Below, piece by piece: positions 30,243 to 40,744 of a stretch of DNA of 64,000 nucleotides (positions are counted from its first letter, which is position 1; each line of letters starts with the position of its first letter). Source of the DNA: Amyloporia xantha. Lineage: Eukaryota; Basidiomycota; Agaricomycetes; Polyporales; Adustoporiaceae. The position numbers were made by a program, and so were the translations under genes. The notes below the pieces were generated by a model. That model saw nothing but the letters and a program-made list of their open reading frames with translations. It had not been told where the DNA came from and ran no database searches. The stretch is taken from the NCBI GenBank assembly GCA_036971615.1, contig JAYKKR010000029.1, forward strand, positions 434,001 through 498,000, written 5' to 3'.

Positions 30243-33200
30243 ATGGCCTCCCGCTATGGCACGTCCGTATTCCTGTGGATTGTCCACATATTCTCCTTGT
30301 TACTTGTCATTCACGCTCAACAGCCAGAATCCTCGGTGACTTACTTCGACAACTTACCCGCAAGACTATTCTTCTTCGAAGACACGTCTGTGCGTGATTT
30401 ATTTACTGGTTCTTTTCTCTTGGGTATTCAGATATCTCGAGCAGTCCGTTATATACCACGATGCTATGGCTGGCGACGTGCATGTATCCCAAGACGAGGG
30501 CAAATCATGGGCGCTCGGAGAAGGTCTACCAAGAGGAAAGGCCTCAATGGTCATTGAGCACCCGTTCAACAACAGACTGGTATGCAGTACATTCTCTTTA
30601 CATTGACCCACGTAGCGAATGACTGTTGCATCAGGCATTCGCGCTCACTTCCGGTACAACCCACTACCGAACGGAGGATCGCGGCAAGACTTGGCGATCC
30701 TTCGAAATGTCAATCCCTCCTGCTTTGGTAGGGAAGCCATTGTCATTCCACTCTGATCCTGCAAAATACGGCTATATTCTGTATCAAGGTACTCGTTGCG
30801 AGTCCTCGGGAGGCTGGGGTCGCAGCTGTCATGACGAGGTGCGTTCAGCTTCTAACCTAACACACATTACTCTTATTCTCAGTTCGCACGTGAACAATAG
30901 ACATACTATACTCTGGATGCATTCAGCGATGAGCCCAAGTTACTTCTCTCCGAGACATCTCGTTGCCAATTTGCTCACAGCAGCAAAGAATTTAAGCACG
31001 ACGCTCACTCTGACCTCATCTACTGTGTAGCATTCGACACTAGCTCTCCTTCTGGGGTCCATGCACTCTCTTCTAGCCGCTTATTTTCCTCCACCGATTT
31101 CTTCAAGTCAGAGAACAAGGTGGAGGACCTCGGGATCGGGAAAAACGCGAAGGGTGTGATCGCGTTTGCAATCGTGTCAAAGTTTGCTGTGGTAGCGCTC
31201 AGAGACCTAGCGCCAGGAAGCAGTGGTGAAATGATCCTTTATGTCTCAGTGGACACCAAGACTTGGGCCAAGGCCCGCTTCCCTCATGCATCCTCTGCGC
31301 GTCTAAGGGAGAATGGATATACCATCGTGGAATCCACGACACACTCTATTGCTGTAGATGTCATGTTACAGGACCAGACAACTATTGGCACATTGTTTGT
31401 CAGCAACTCTAACGGAACGTTCTTCGTCGAAAGTCTGAAGGACACAAACCGGAACGAAATGGGTTATGTGGATTACGAGAATCTATACGGCATAGAGGGC
31501 GTGGGATTGGCTAACACGGTCGCCAATGCGGGAGAGGTTGAAGGCCGTAGAGCATCCAAGCAATTGCAGACAAAGATTACGTTTGACGATGGTACATCTT
31601 TTTGTCAGTACGGAACCATGCAAATCTGACTGAAACCTATAGGCAGAACCTGGTCTCGTCTCCGACCGCCAACTGAGGACAGCGAAGGTGCTCGTATCTC
31701 GTGTAATCCGCAGGACGACACCTGTTCTCTTCACCTGCACTCCGTCACCGTGCCGCACAATTTCGGCCGTGTCTTTTCATCTCCGGCACCAGGCTTCGTC
31801 ATGGGTGTGGGCTCAATCGGTGCCTATCTGCAACCATATGAGGAATGTGACACGTTCCTCAGCACCGACGCTGGTAGAACGTGGAAGATGGTGCGGCGAT
31901 ACCCTCATAAGTATGAGTTCGGTGATCAGGGTAGTATCATCGTTGTGGCGAATGACGAAGAGAGCGACAATAGCGTCAGCTTCTCGAGTGATTTAGGCCG
32001 CTCCTGGTAGGTCCCTTTCGCTGCACGTGTACTTGAGGTAGAGTATCAATATGATGGGACAGGTCGACTTTCAATTTCGGGATCAGCCTTCGCTCTCGGA
32101 TATTGACCACCGTTTCGGATTCAACGTCGCAGAAATTCATCCTTGTTGGCCAAGTCGCAAAGCAAGACCAGAAACCTGGTCAGGGTCGTTACGCTGTAGT
32201 ATTTCTGGATTTCGCGCCCATGCGCTCTCGCAAATGTGGTGAAAATGATTTCGAACAGTGGTACGCAAGGTCTTTAACTCACGAATGTCTCATGGGTCAC
32301 AAGGTAGTGTGAAAATTCTGCGTCACGCGGCAGTAAGTTGATAATTTGGATTTTCGCAGCAATGGTACAAGCGACGAAAGCCGGATGCGAACTGCTATGT
32401 CGGAGACAAGTTCACTGATCCAGTTGGACACGAGGACAATTGCCCCTGTACCGACGAAGACTATGAATGGTAAGTGCCTAAGTATTGTTTAGCCACGCGT
32501 GCTCTAATCCGACCTGCTCTCACACAGTGATTACAACTTCATCCGACAAGACGATCAGTGTATCCCTGCTGGCCCTGAACCTATCCCTGCTGGTGTGTGC
32601 CCTCCGGATATGCCAGACCAAACCTACAGAGGATCGTCTGGTTTCCGACTGATTCCCGGTGATACGTGTGATAAGGCATCTGGAAAGGTCAAGGACGAAC
32701 CTATTGAGAAACCATGCTCAGCTGGTATGTGGTCTTATAGCATCATATTGTTTACGGTCAAACGGATTATTTGATAGCGAAACCTGCCGAGGGACAAATC
32801 GTCCACCAGACGGTAAATATGGTGCTATTATACATATCATATTTTTGCTTACCGATGCGTCGCAGTTCGAATTCCCAGCTCCTGTCGTGCAATTTTCGTA
32901 CTTCAACCAATCGACGGTAAGCGAGACCAGTCTCTACCATGTGTAACGTGCTAAGTTTCTTTGTAGACCCTTCTTGTCCGTCTATCTGACAATACCATCT
33001 GGCAATCGAGCAATGAAGGCTATACGTGGCAGCAAATCGGTCCTGATGAGCGCTTCGTTGCCTTCTACCATCACAGTTTTAGCCATGATCGTGCGTACCT
33101 TCTGACGAATTCGAAGCGATATTGGTATACAACCGATACTGGTAAGACGTGGCTCCAGCTGGAGGGGCCGTCACCTCCAAACAACTTTGGCCTACCGATA

Positions 33201-35621
33201 TTGCATTTCCATCCCATGAAGTCCGATTATCTCATCTGGACTGGCAGCGAGGGCTGCACCGGATTTGGGGAGGATTGTCACGTGGAGGCATACTACAGTC
33301 GCGACAACGGACGTAAATGGACCTTCATCGAGAAATACGTCCGCAACTGTGCGTGGGCTCGCGATGCGGAACTCCTCGTAGACCCAAACCAAATTATTTG
33401 CGAGTCGTACAAGGTTAAGCAAGGCTCGCAGCGATTCTTCCAGATGGATAATCCATTGGAATTGATAGGAGGCACTAATTTCTTCGACAAGAGGACTAAG
33501 CTATTCGATCACGTTGTCGGATTTGCCAAGTTCAATGAATTCTTGATTGTCGCAGAGGTGACTTTCCCAGTTGACCCTGTTCGTCTTCTAGGTTTGACCC
33601 AAATTTGTGATAGTATCAACCCCAGAAACAATCACTCGACTTGCAGGTATCCCTCGATGGGAGAAGCTTTGCCAGCGGAATGTTCCCACCGAACATGCAG
33701 CCGGACCAGCATGTAAGTGTCGAAACCTTCCACAGGTCGGATTGTAAATTTATTGTCGTCCAGGCATATACAATCCTTGAATCGAGTACGAAGGCGGTCT
33801 TCCTACATGTCACGACTTCTGAGGGCCCGAACCTTTACTGGGGCAATATTCTCAAATCGAACTCGAACGGAACGTACTATGGCATATCGGCCGAGAACGT
33901 TAATCGAAATGATTTGGGCTTCGTTGACTTCGAGAAAGTGATTGGGTTGGACGGAATTGCACTTATCAATGTTGTTGCGAATCCACATGAAGCGACTTTG
34001 ACTGGCAGAAAGGAAATTCAATCTCGCATTACTCACAACGATGGTAAGTAGGTATTCACGTCTCTGATGCCTCACGTAGCTGACAGTGTTCCTTCAGGTG
34101 GTACTTGGAAGCGGATTGCACCCCCTCTCACAGACTCCCTGGGGAATCCATATGAGTGCGACAGTACGGTAAGTATCTGGCCACTGTCATAGGCAGAGCT
34201 CTGATCTGGTTTGTGCAGAGTTGTGCTCTGCAAATCCATGGCTACACCGAACGATACGATGCCAGGGCCACTTACAGTACACCATCTGTTCCAGGCCTCC
34301 TTATGGCTGTCGGAAATGTGGGAACAACCCTGGCAGGATACACGGAGAGTGATACCTTCCTCAGCCGAGATGCTGGATTCACATGGGAGGAGGTCCACAA
34401 GGATGCGCATCTATGGGAATTTGGCGACTCAGGGTCCATACTCATCATGGCGAACGATGAAGAACCCACCGACCATGTACTGTTTAGTACAGATGAGGGG
34501 AAGAGTTGGCGAGAGTACCGGTTCAGTGACGAGAAGGTTCGCGTCAAGGAAATTGTCACTGTACCGTCGGACACAAGCAGGAGGTTCATCTTGATGGGTT
34601 ACTACCCTCGCTCTCCAGCCGTGCACGTTGCTGTACATATTGACTTCACATCTTTAACTTCCCGTCAATGTGAGTACTCGTGGGGCGTGTTTCAATGTTT
34701 ACATACTGAACGTATATCAGGTGTGTTGAGCATTGAGGATCCTAGCCATGATGACTTCGAAATGTGGAGCCCAAGCGAAGAACGAGCCGAATTATGTTTA
34801 TTCGGTCGACAGGTCAGTGCTGAATATCAGCAGATATTTGGGATACTAAATGCTGTCCCCGAAGACAATCTATCACCGCCGAAAACGGGACGCCAATTGT
34901 GTTGTTGGTAACCAACCCAAGACACAAGAAAAGGTAGTGAAGAACTGTGCATGCAGTGAGGTTGATTTCGAATGGTGCGTCGTCTTACTGCATTCTTGCT
35001 AACTTTGATCTCACCTTACTGACTCTGTATATATTGTACAGTGAGTTCAACTACCAGAGGAACGAGGCAGGCGAATGCGTGCTTGTTCCAGGAAGAGAGC
35101 CATTAGGAGATGACGACTCATGTCGGAACGGTGAGGATTACTGGTATGAACGTACGGCATACCGCAAGATTCCTATCTCGAGTTGTGATGGCGGCCTTCG
35201 TCTCGACTTGGGATCGCAACATGTCTGCCCTGGCTTCAAAGCCCACAGCGGGCTATTCTGGGCAACCGTCATCATGCTACCCTTCGCGTTTGCTGGACTG
35301 ATTGGCTGGTGGTTCTATCGCAAGCACGGACTTGCCAGGGGGTATGTGCCCACACAAATGTGAAGACATGACAACTAAGATTCTTTTTTTCGCAGGACTA
35401 TTCGCCTTCCTGGGGGAGACACTGGTTACAGGAGCGAGTCTGGTCTTCTCGATACCATTGCGTCGGTGCCGTGGTATCTCATGGGGCTGGCGAGTGTCAT
35501 ATGGGAGGCCGTCGCGTCCAGGTTCAGCGATGCCACACTGGGCATGCGTACCCGCACCGGGTACAGGACGGTACCTGTAGACGAAGACGCACAGATTCTT
35601 CGCTTCGAGGACGACGAGTAG
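30243..35621 (+). CDS. VPS10: VPS10 / sortilin-family vacuolar sorting receptor
   Basis: It starts at the ATG at 30243 with a signal peptide ([19 protein letters not shown]). Two full Vps10 domains follow. The first has [41 protein letters not shown] and the Cys-rich 10CC module ([28 protein letters not shown]). The second repeats this order ([73 protein letters not shown]). A single membrane span ([20 protein letters not shown]) and a short cytoplasmic tail end in RFEDDE at 35619-35621. In yeast Vps10 cycles between late Golgi and endosome and sorts carboxypeptidase Y and other soluble vacuolar hydrolases. Spliced length is around 1,500 residues with about a dozen short introns, normal for the family. 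The frame is intact throughout. Confidence 0.97.
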
Positions 35622-35993
35622 ATGGAAAAACATCCGAGGTGGCCAACGGGGCCACCGGGGCAAGACTCGTGTACTATGCTAGATTCTGTGTCGATTGTGC
35701 TGCATACCGCTCGGTCTAATCTGTGTCCGTAATTCAGTTTATCATGTATTCGCATATTTATAATGATACTATTCAACCATGGAATACGGAAAAAATACTT
35801 CAAAGGGAGCGTAGGCGGCTCACCGTGTAGTGTAACTGACTAACAGGTCTTCATTACTGGTGAATTGGGTATGGGTGATGCTACAGTGTAAGATACAGAA
35901 CGAACACACGAGAGCAATAAAGCACAACATAAAGGGACCGTCATATGACAGGTCATAAGCGTCCGTAGTCCACTTCTCGTGGTAAACGGCATT
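35622..35993. other. Intergenic region between convergent VPS10 and RPB7
   Basis: This 372 bp interval is the shared 3' region of VPS10 (+) and RPB7 (-). AATAAA-like A/T-rich sequence is present on both strands. No gene is seen. Confidence 0.5.
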
Positions 35994-36795
35994 TTAGTCA
36001 ATGACGCCTAAATGGTCTTCTTTGATGGTCCCTATTGCAAACTGTACACAGATGAGGAAAAGAACAAGGCCAAGGTTCTAGAGATTCACGAAACACCGTA
36101 CGTACAATTTCTGTCGCGTCTACACGCGTTCCCACAATTTTTAGTCGGATTCTAGTGTTCTTCTCAATAATCTTTAGGCCGCCAAGAGGTGAGCTAGAGC
36201 GCGTCCGCTGATGCCTCGCTGACAACACGCACCTGTTCTTCCGACGCGAATGATGGTGGATTTGAATTTGGGTCAAATTTTAGGTCTGGGTGGATAAGCT
36301 GTGCGAGCGGTAAGCGATGCACGGAGTGGGGAGGGGGTTGTGCCGACTCACTTGATGGGACACGAATACTGTCAGAGGTCCAACATCTGCGAAAAAGCCC
36401 ATCTACACCCAGACGAGCCAGAGTCCAGATACGACCGCAGACGTGCAATACGGAACGCGTACCTTATTCACGTTGTTGACCACTCCATCCACTACCTCTC
36501 CCTTGAAGGGTTTGAAGACGATCGCTCTGTAGCGGGTGATGAACTCGGCCTGTCCGCTGCCGCTGAGAACCATGCCCTTGCCAATGTCCAGAATGGACAC
36601 GACCGCAATGATGTAGCCGAATTGTCCAGAGCAGGTTCCCTCGACGTCCGAGTAGAGCTTCGATTCCAGGAATTGCAACATGCGGGGGCCAAAGTAGGAT
36701 GGGTGAAGGAGAATGGTGTGCGACAGCTCTTTCTGGCGAATCCCTTCTCAATTGAAATTTCACTGCACATACGGAGCACTTACAATGAAGAACAT
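35994..36795 (-). CDS. RPB7: RNA polymerase II subunit RPB7
   Basis: The first exon is only MFFI (ATG at 36795-36793, GT donor right after). The next exon reads [59 protein letters not shown] and [19 protein letters not shown]. Later exons include GPL-type S1-domain sequence, [34 protein letters not shown] and the conserved end [13 protein letters not shown] with TAA at 35994. This is the N-terminal tip domain plus C-terminal OB fold of Rpb7, which forms the stalk of RNA polymerase II with Rpb4 and contacts nascent RNA. The alternative paralogue, the Pol III subunit RPC25, differs in the [12 protein letters not shown] region, so RPB7 is the clear choice. The start is fixed by the short first exon. 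A tRNA gene begins 110 bp upstream. Confidence 0.96.
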
Positions 36796-36905
36796 GGTGG
36801 ACACAGGGCTGCCGTGCAAGGAGCAGTGGACGAGGTCGAGTTGCAAATGCTCGAATATTGGCAATTCAAGTACGACGATAACGGTAAAATACATAATCTT
36901 GGCAA

Positions 36906-36979
36906 GGCCGGCTAGCTCAGTTGGTTAGAGCGTGGTGCTAATAACGCCAAGGTCGTCGGTTCGACCCCGGCGTTGGCCA
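36906..36979 (+). tRNA. tRNA-Ile (anticodon AAT)
   Basis: The full cloverleaf can be folded. The seven-base-pair acceptor stem is GGCCGGC with GTTGGCC (two G-U pairs) and discriminator A. The D arm is GCTC..GAGC, the anticodon stem TGGTG/CGCCA with loop CTAATAA giving anticodon AAT (inosine-modified in the mature tRNA), and the T arm GTCGG/CCGGC with loop TTCGACC. No intron is present. An A box (TAGCTCAGTTGG) lies at 36913-36924 and a B box (GGTTCGACCCC) at 36958-36968. CCA is not encoded, apart from the discriminator, as expected for a eukaryote. Confidence 0.97.
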
Positions 36980-36998
36980 TAACATGGTGGGAACAGAA

Positions 36999-37003
36999 TT
37001 TTT
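36999..37003 (+). terminator. RNA polymerase III terminator of tRNA-Ile
   Basis: A run of five T lies 20 nt downstream of the tRNA 3' end, the normal signal for Pol III release. Confidence 0.75.
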
Positions 37004-37199
37004 GTCTCTTTATGTTGCTCGAATGGTCTCTCGCAAGTTCGCCTTCAACGAATTGGCGTCGTTCATCACAGTGCATGCGCATGCTCGGGTCGAGTGAGGA
37101 CTCCTGTTTCTCACACAGATGTTGCTCGAAGCGCCACTGTTCATGCTTTGCATAGATAGTGTTGTGTGCCAGTGATTTGTGCCAGTGCCGCTTTTGCAG

Positions 37200-38541
37200 A
37201 TGACTTCCAAACGCTACCGCGACACTTCAAATGGTTCATTTTCCCTGTCTCCTTCCCCCGAACCCACCCCCAAGGCAGTACGCACTGCTCTCCCTTCGGA
37301 CTCTGCCTCTTCCTCCAGTCCGCTCCTGTGCACGCTTCCACCTACATGCAATCCGCCACACAATCGACCTACGCCACTGGCTAATACCAGTGAACTTGAG
37401 TCTCACTACGCAACATATCATGCCCACGTATGCGAAGAAAGAGATTGCGGATGTGTATTCCCTGATGCGAAGTTGTTAGAACTGGTGCGTTTGTCGGCTG
37501 GGGCCTCCGTCGAGTTGCGCTAGGCCTTTGCCATCTGATGTGCGAATTGTATTGACAATTCCGCTCTGCTACGTGTAGCATCAAACAGAATGCCATGACC
37601 CACTTGCAGCAGTACGAAAAGATAGAGGAGAGAAAATTGTAAGTGTTGCTTGTGCTTATCGCATGACCCTCTTGAATATCTGACGAGTCGTCCATTGATG
37701 GATAATCACATATATTCGTCAACCGTGTACCGTGTTCATTTAGTTTGCCTGTCACGTTGATACGTGCCCTCGCCATTTCCTGACACCCAAAACGCGGCGA
37801 CTGCATCTGATCCAAGCACATGGCTATCCGAAAGAATACTTTTTCGCAGTCACTAACAAGGGCGTCGGAGGACTACTGAAAAGATGGGGTGAGGGTGTGA
37901 GCATGATTCGGGGACAGTGGAAGGAGCGAGATATGTCGACAAGTGGTGGAGACCGCGATGGTCTTCGGGGTGACGATAGCGAGGACGAGAGCGAAGAGGA
38001 CGCGGACTCGGCGGAGGCGTCGGAGAACGACGATATCGAGATAGTCATAGACGCGAATGATCGCGCGGACGCGGTCAAGACAGAGGGAGGGCCATCCAGC
38101 GCGAAGCAAGGGAAGAAGAAAAAGGCAGACTCAGACTCGGCGGTGGACACCCTCACGGGTGCGCTCGACTCATTGTCACTCGTCCCGCCAAACATCAGGT
38201 TCGGACGAGGTGTGAGGCGAGGAGGGTTAGCTGCAGGCAATGGAGGCGTTGTCTCGCGTGGAGTCGGAGTCACCAGGGGTGGGCTTCGCGCGAGAGGACG
38301 GGGCGCGGTGCATGCGCCAGCAGCAGCATCGGGCCATTCGATTGGAAGGGGGACCAGTGAGACGCAAACGCAGGGCTCGACACGCGGTATCCTCGGGGCA
38401 GGAAACCTCAGACGCGGCACGCGTGGGTTTCCGGCTGCCCGAGCGAGCGTGCTCGTGAATGCAAGAGGTGTGCGTGGGATGGGTCGAGGAAGGGGCGCAC
38501 GCGGGACTGGCCGCGGGGGTGCCCCGGCGCCGGCGTACTAG
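37200..38541 (+). CDS. ZNF511-like C2H2 zinc finger protein with Arg/Gly-rich tail
   Basis: It starts at the ATG at 37200 (MTSKRYRDTSNGSFSLSPSP). A Ser/Pro-rich leader leads to ELESHYATYHAHVCEERDCG and KLLEL, then across an intron HQTECHDPLAAVRKDRGEKI, then FACHVDTCPRHFLTPKTRR and HLIQAHGYPKEYFFAVTNKG. The C-x4-C ... H-x4-H pattern and the HGYPKEYFF sequence match ZNF511 proteins, for which a cell-cycle or transcription role has been suggested in animals; the fungal function is not known. After an acidic stretch (DDSEDESEEDADSAEASEND) the last 120 residues are rich in Arg and Gly with RGG-like steps (GVRRGGLAAG, GRGRGARGTGRGG) and end APAY. Such tails often bind RNA and are arginine-methylated. 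The two introns are short and the frame is intact. Confidence 0.85.
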
Positions 38542-39032
38542 GACTCCGCGAGTCTGAGACTGTACAGAGCGAGATTGATTGGGCGACGGCCATGGTCCAT
38601 GGCACGCTCTGCGGTTACTGATGAAGTGCGACGAGCTTGTAACACGGTGAGCATCTTGATTAATTGCTAAGAAGGCGGGATACGTTTGAGTAGACACGAA
38701 AAGCAATGAGATGATCTCTCAAGTTCACAGAAACTTAGACGCGTACGCTACGGTATCGATATCGACATGTTATCCAGTTCTGTCCGATTCATTTATACAT
38801 CGCTCAAGACCCTACGCGCGGATCCAAATACTCGCGTGATTTTGTTTTATCGTCCATAGGTGATGTAGTCTCCAACAAGTAGCAGTCCTTCATGCGAAGG
38901 TACTGGTAACTCCCAGTCCAGAACAGATATCGAGCTTCTCCAGAGACGTATATTTTGATGGTATTGTTGACATTAGGTCGCAACAGCGCAACACAGAAGA
39001 TCGTTTCCAATGGAGAGGGAGGTTGAACCGAA
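38542..39032. other. Intergenic region between convergent genes
   Basis: This is the 3' flank of the zinc-finger gene (+) and of the F-box-like gene (-). I see nothing else in it. Confidence 0.5.
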
Positions 39033-39896
39033 TCAACCGAAGGTCAGATTCCAGCGGTATGTCGACCTGAGCGAATAACGTAGCTGAAGGCAGACGTGAG
39101 GATCGAGCGCAACGAAAAGAGGATAGACGTCCTCACCTATATCGTGTGCGTCGCCTTCGTTGCACGATAGTGAAATCACTAAAGTTTCCGGAAGAGAAGT
39201 CGATGTCGCAAGCAGCGAGCATATGAAACTTGCATCTGCCCTACTTGTAACTGCGACATCAAGACAGGACAGTCGGATGAAATCGAGGCTCTGAAAGAGC
39301 CAGTGTATAGTGGCACAGCTCGACGACTTGAGCCCGACCTTTGGAATGCAATGGGCGCTGTTGCCTTCAGCATCTGTCCCTCGGTCAGACTCGAAGTGAT
39401 CATGAGATTCCACGACGTCGCTGAGCCACAGGGTGGCGAGTCCGGGAAAGATGTTGGTAATGCTGCCCATGTCCGCCCGATCAACTGTCGTACATCGGAC
39501 GTGAAGGGTCTGGATCTCGGGAAAGCGTAATCGTGCCCCCATTGATTTCATAGGACGGGGGAGGGTGTATTGCAAAGCGCGCGGCCGGCCTGCTGCAGCC
39601 AACTTCAGGTGCTGAACACGATTCAGCGGTACGAGGAGCGTGCATGCCGTCTCAAGGTCTGAAGTGACGAGCGTATGGACGTATTGAGCGACACTTGGGT
39701 ACGTCTCAAAATGTACCCTGCTTCCTGCTTGCACTGACTTGTCCCAATGGGTAATAGAGATGGTATCGAAGAGATGAAAACGAGCTGACGGGACCCAAGC
39801 ACGGCAGGTGAGACTGCAAGACTTGAGAGCGGCATGGTCATCCCGTAGATTAGCGAGGATATGATCGTGGATCTCGGTAGGTAGCTTGGGCGACAT
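39033..39896 (-). CDS. F-box-like protein, single exon
   Basis: An ATG at 39896 opens 287 codons without an intron. The N-terminus is a typical Agaricomycete F-box-like motif: MSPKLPTEIHDHILANLRDD then ALKSCSLTCRAWVPSARFHL. The rest has LRR-like spacing (RVQHLKLAAAG, EIQTLHVRCTT, LDFIRLSCLDVAV). It ends YRWNLTFG at 39033. The related gene at 17.2-18.6 kb is longer, so this one may be a shortened member or may continue through an intron I could not find. Role by family knowledge: SCF ubiquitin ligase adaptor of unknown substrate. Confidence 0.8.
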   Translation of the reverse strand: MSPKLPTEIHDHILANLRDDHAALKSCSLTCRAWVPSARFHLFDTISITHWDKSVQAGSRVHFETYPSVAQYVHTLVTSDLETACTLLVPLNRVQHLKLAAAGRPRALQYTLPRPMKSMGARLRFPEIQTLHVRCTTVDRADMGSITNIFPGLATLWLSDVVESHDHFESDRGTDAEGNSAHCIPKVGLKSSSCATIHWLFQSLDFIRLSCLDVAVTSRADASFICSLLATSTSLPETLVISLSCNEGDAHDIGEDVYPLFVALDPHVCLQLRYSLRSTYRWNLTFG

Positions 39897-40744
39897 CGGT
39901 CCTGGGGAACCTGAATGAGCACTTCACAGTCAATTCGATAGGAAGAGCATACTATGCGCACCGTTTGTAACAGGTAGACTTTACGGAGTATACACATTCT
40001 TGAGACTCGAAAGCATATAAATGCTGTCCAACGCCGCTCAATCATCATGGGGTATGCCAACAAGATCCAGGCAATAAGTATGCAAGGACATATGCATAGG
40101 ACTAGTCCCGACCTGGTGCGTTCTCGATCGATCGACAATTCAAGTTGATGAACTGGTCCCCCTCGTCCAGCCATATGCATAAGGCCTGAGGCCTGAGGCC
40201 TCGACGCTGCTGCTCGACTCGTTCGAGAATGGCATTCATCCCACAGTTTCCAGAGACTCTTGGTATCATGTCGGATTGGGCACTAAATTAAATCAGTTGC
40301 TGCCGCTTCGAGAGGGGGAGAACTTCGAGTCTGCACTGACTTCTGGAGTCTGCACTGACTTCTGGAGTCTGCACTGACTTCTGGAGTCTGCACTGACTTC
40401 TGGAGTCTGCACTGACTTCTGGAGTCTGCACTGACTTCTGGAGTCGTCAGGCACGCGTCTGTGCCGTGTGGCGTGACGCAGCCACGTGACCGTACGCGGG
40501 CCACACTCGCGACGCGCCGCGAAACCGTTCTGCGTACGATATCGATCATCTCCGAACACTCCCAGAAGAGTTCTTGCATAGCTATCCGGTTGGAATATAT
40601 CTACGGCCGTCAAACCTTTATGGCATCTGGTCTAAGGTTCTACAATAGGACTCATTCGTACCGAGACCACTTTCCGTAGTAGAGTCGACGTCGACACAAG
40701 GAATAGGAAACCTGGAAAAATATCTTCGAGGACTTGCTGCAGAA
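39897..40744. other. Intergenic region with a minisatellite
   Basis: This is the shared upstream region of the F-box-like gene (-) and the FunK1 kinase (+). It contains a short CCTGAGG triplication near 40,180-40,200 and a six-copy 19 bp minisatellite at 40,328-40,441. No gene is supported; the minus-strand frames through the minisatellite are low-complexity artefacts. Confidence 0.6.
40328..40441. repeat. Minisatellite, six perfect copies of a 19 bp unit
   Basis: The unit AGTCTGCACTGACTTCTGG occurs six times in a row without a mismatch, starting at 40328, 40347, 40366, 40385, 40404 and 40423. A partial seventh start (AGTC) follows. It lies about 300 bp upstream of the FunK1 kinase start codon. 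Perfect copies suggest recent expansion and likely length variation between strains. Confidence 0.95.

Larger units (their letters stand above)
36796..37199. promoter_or_regulatory. Divergent promoter of RPB7 and zinc-finger gene containing a tRNA gene
   Basis: These 404 bp separate the RPB7 ATG (-) and the zinc-finger ATG (+). A tRNA-Ile gene occupies 36906-36979, so Pol II promoters for two genes and a Pol III gene with internal promoter are packed together. Confidence 0.6.

Noticed and set aside
40283..40613. Minus-strand ORFs with repeated Ser/Gln/Val peptides
   Set aside because: They arise from translating the 19 bp minisatellite; three units give a 57-base period in any frame.
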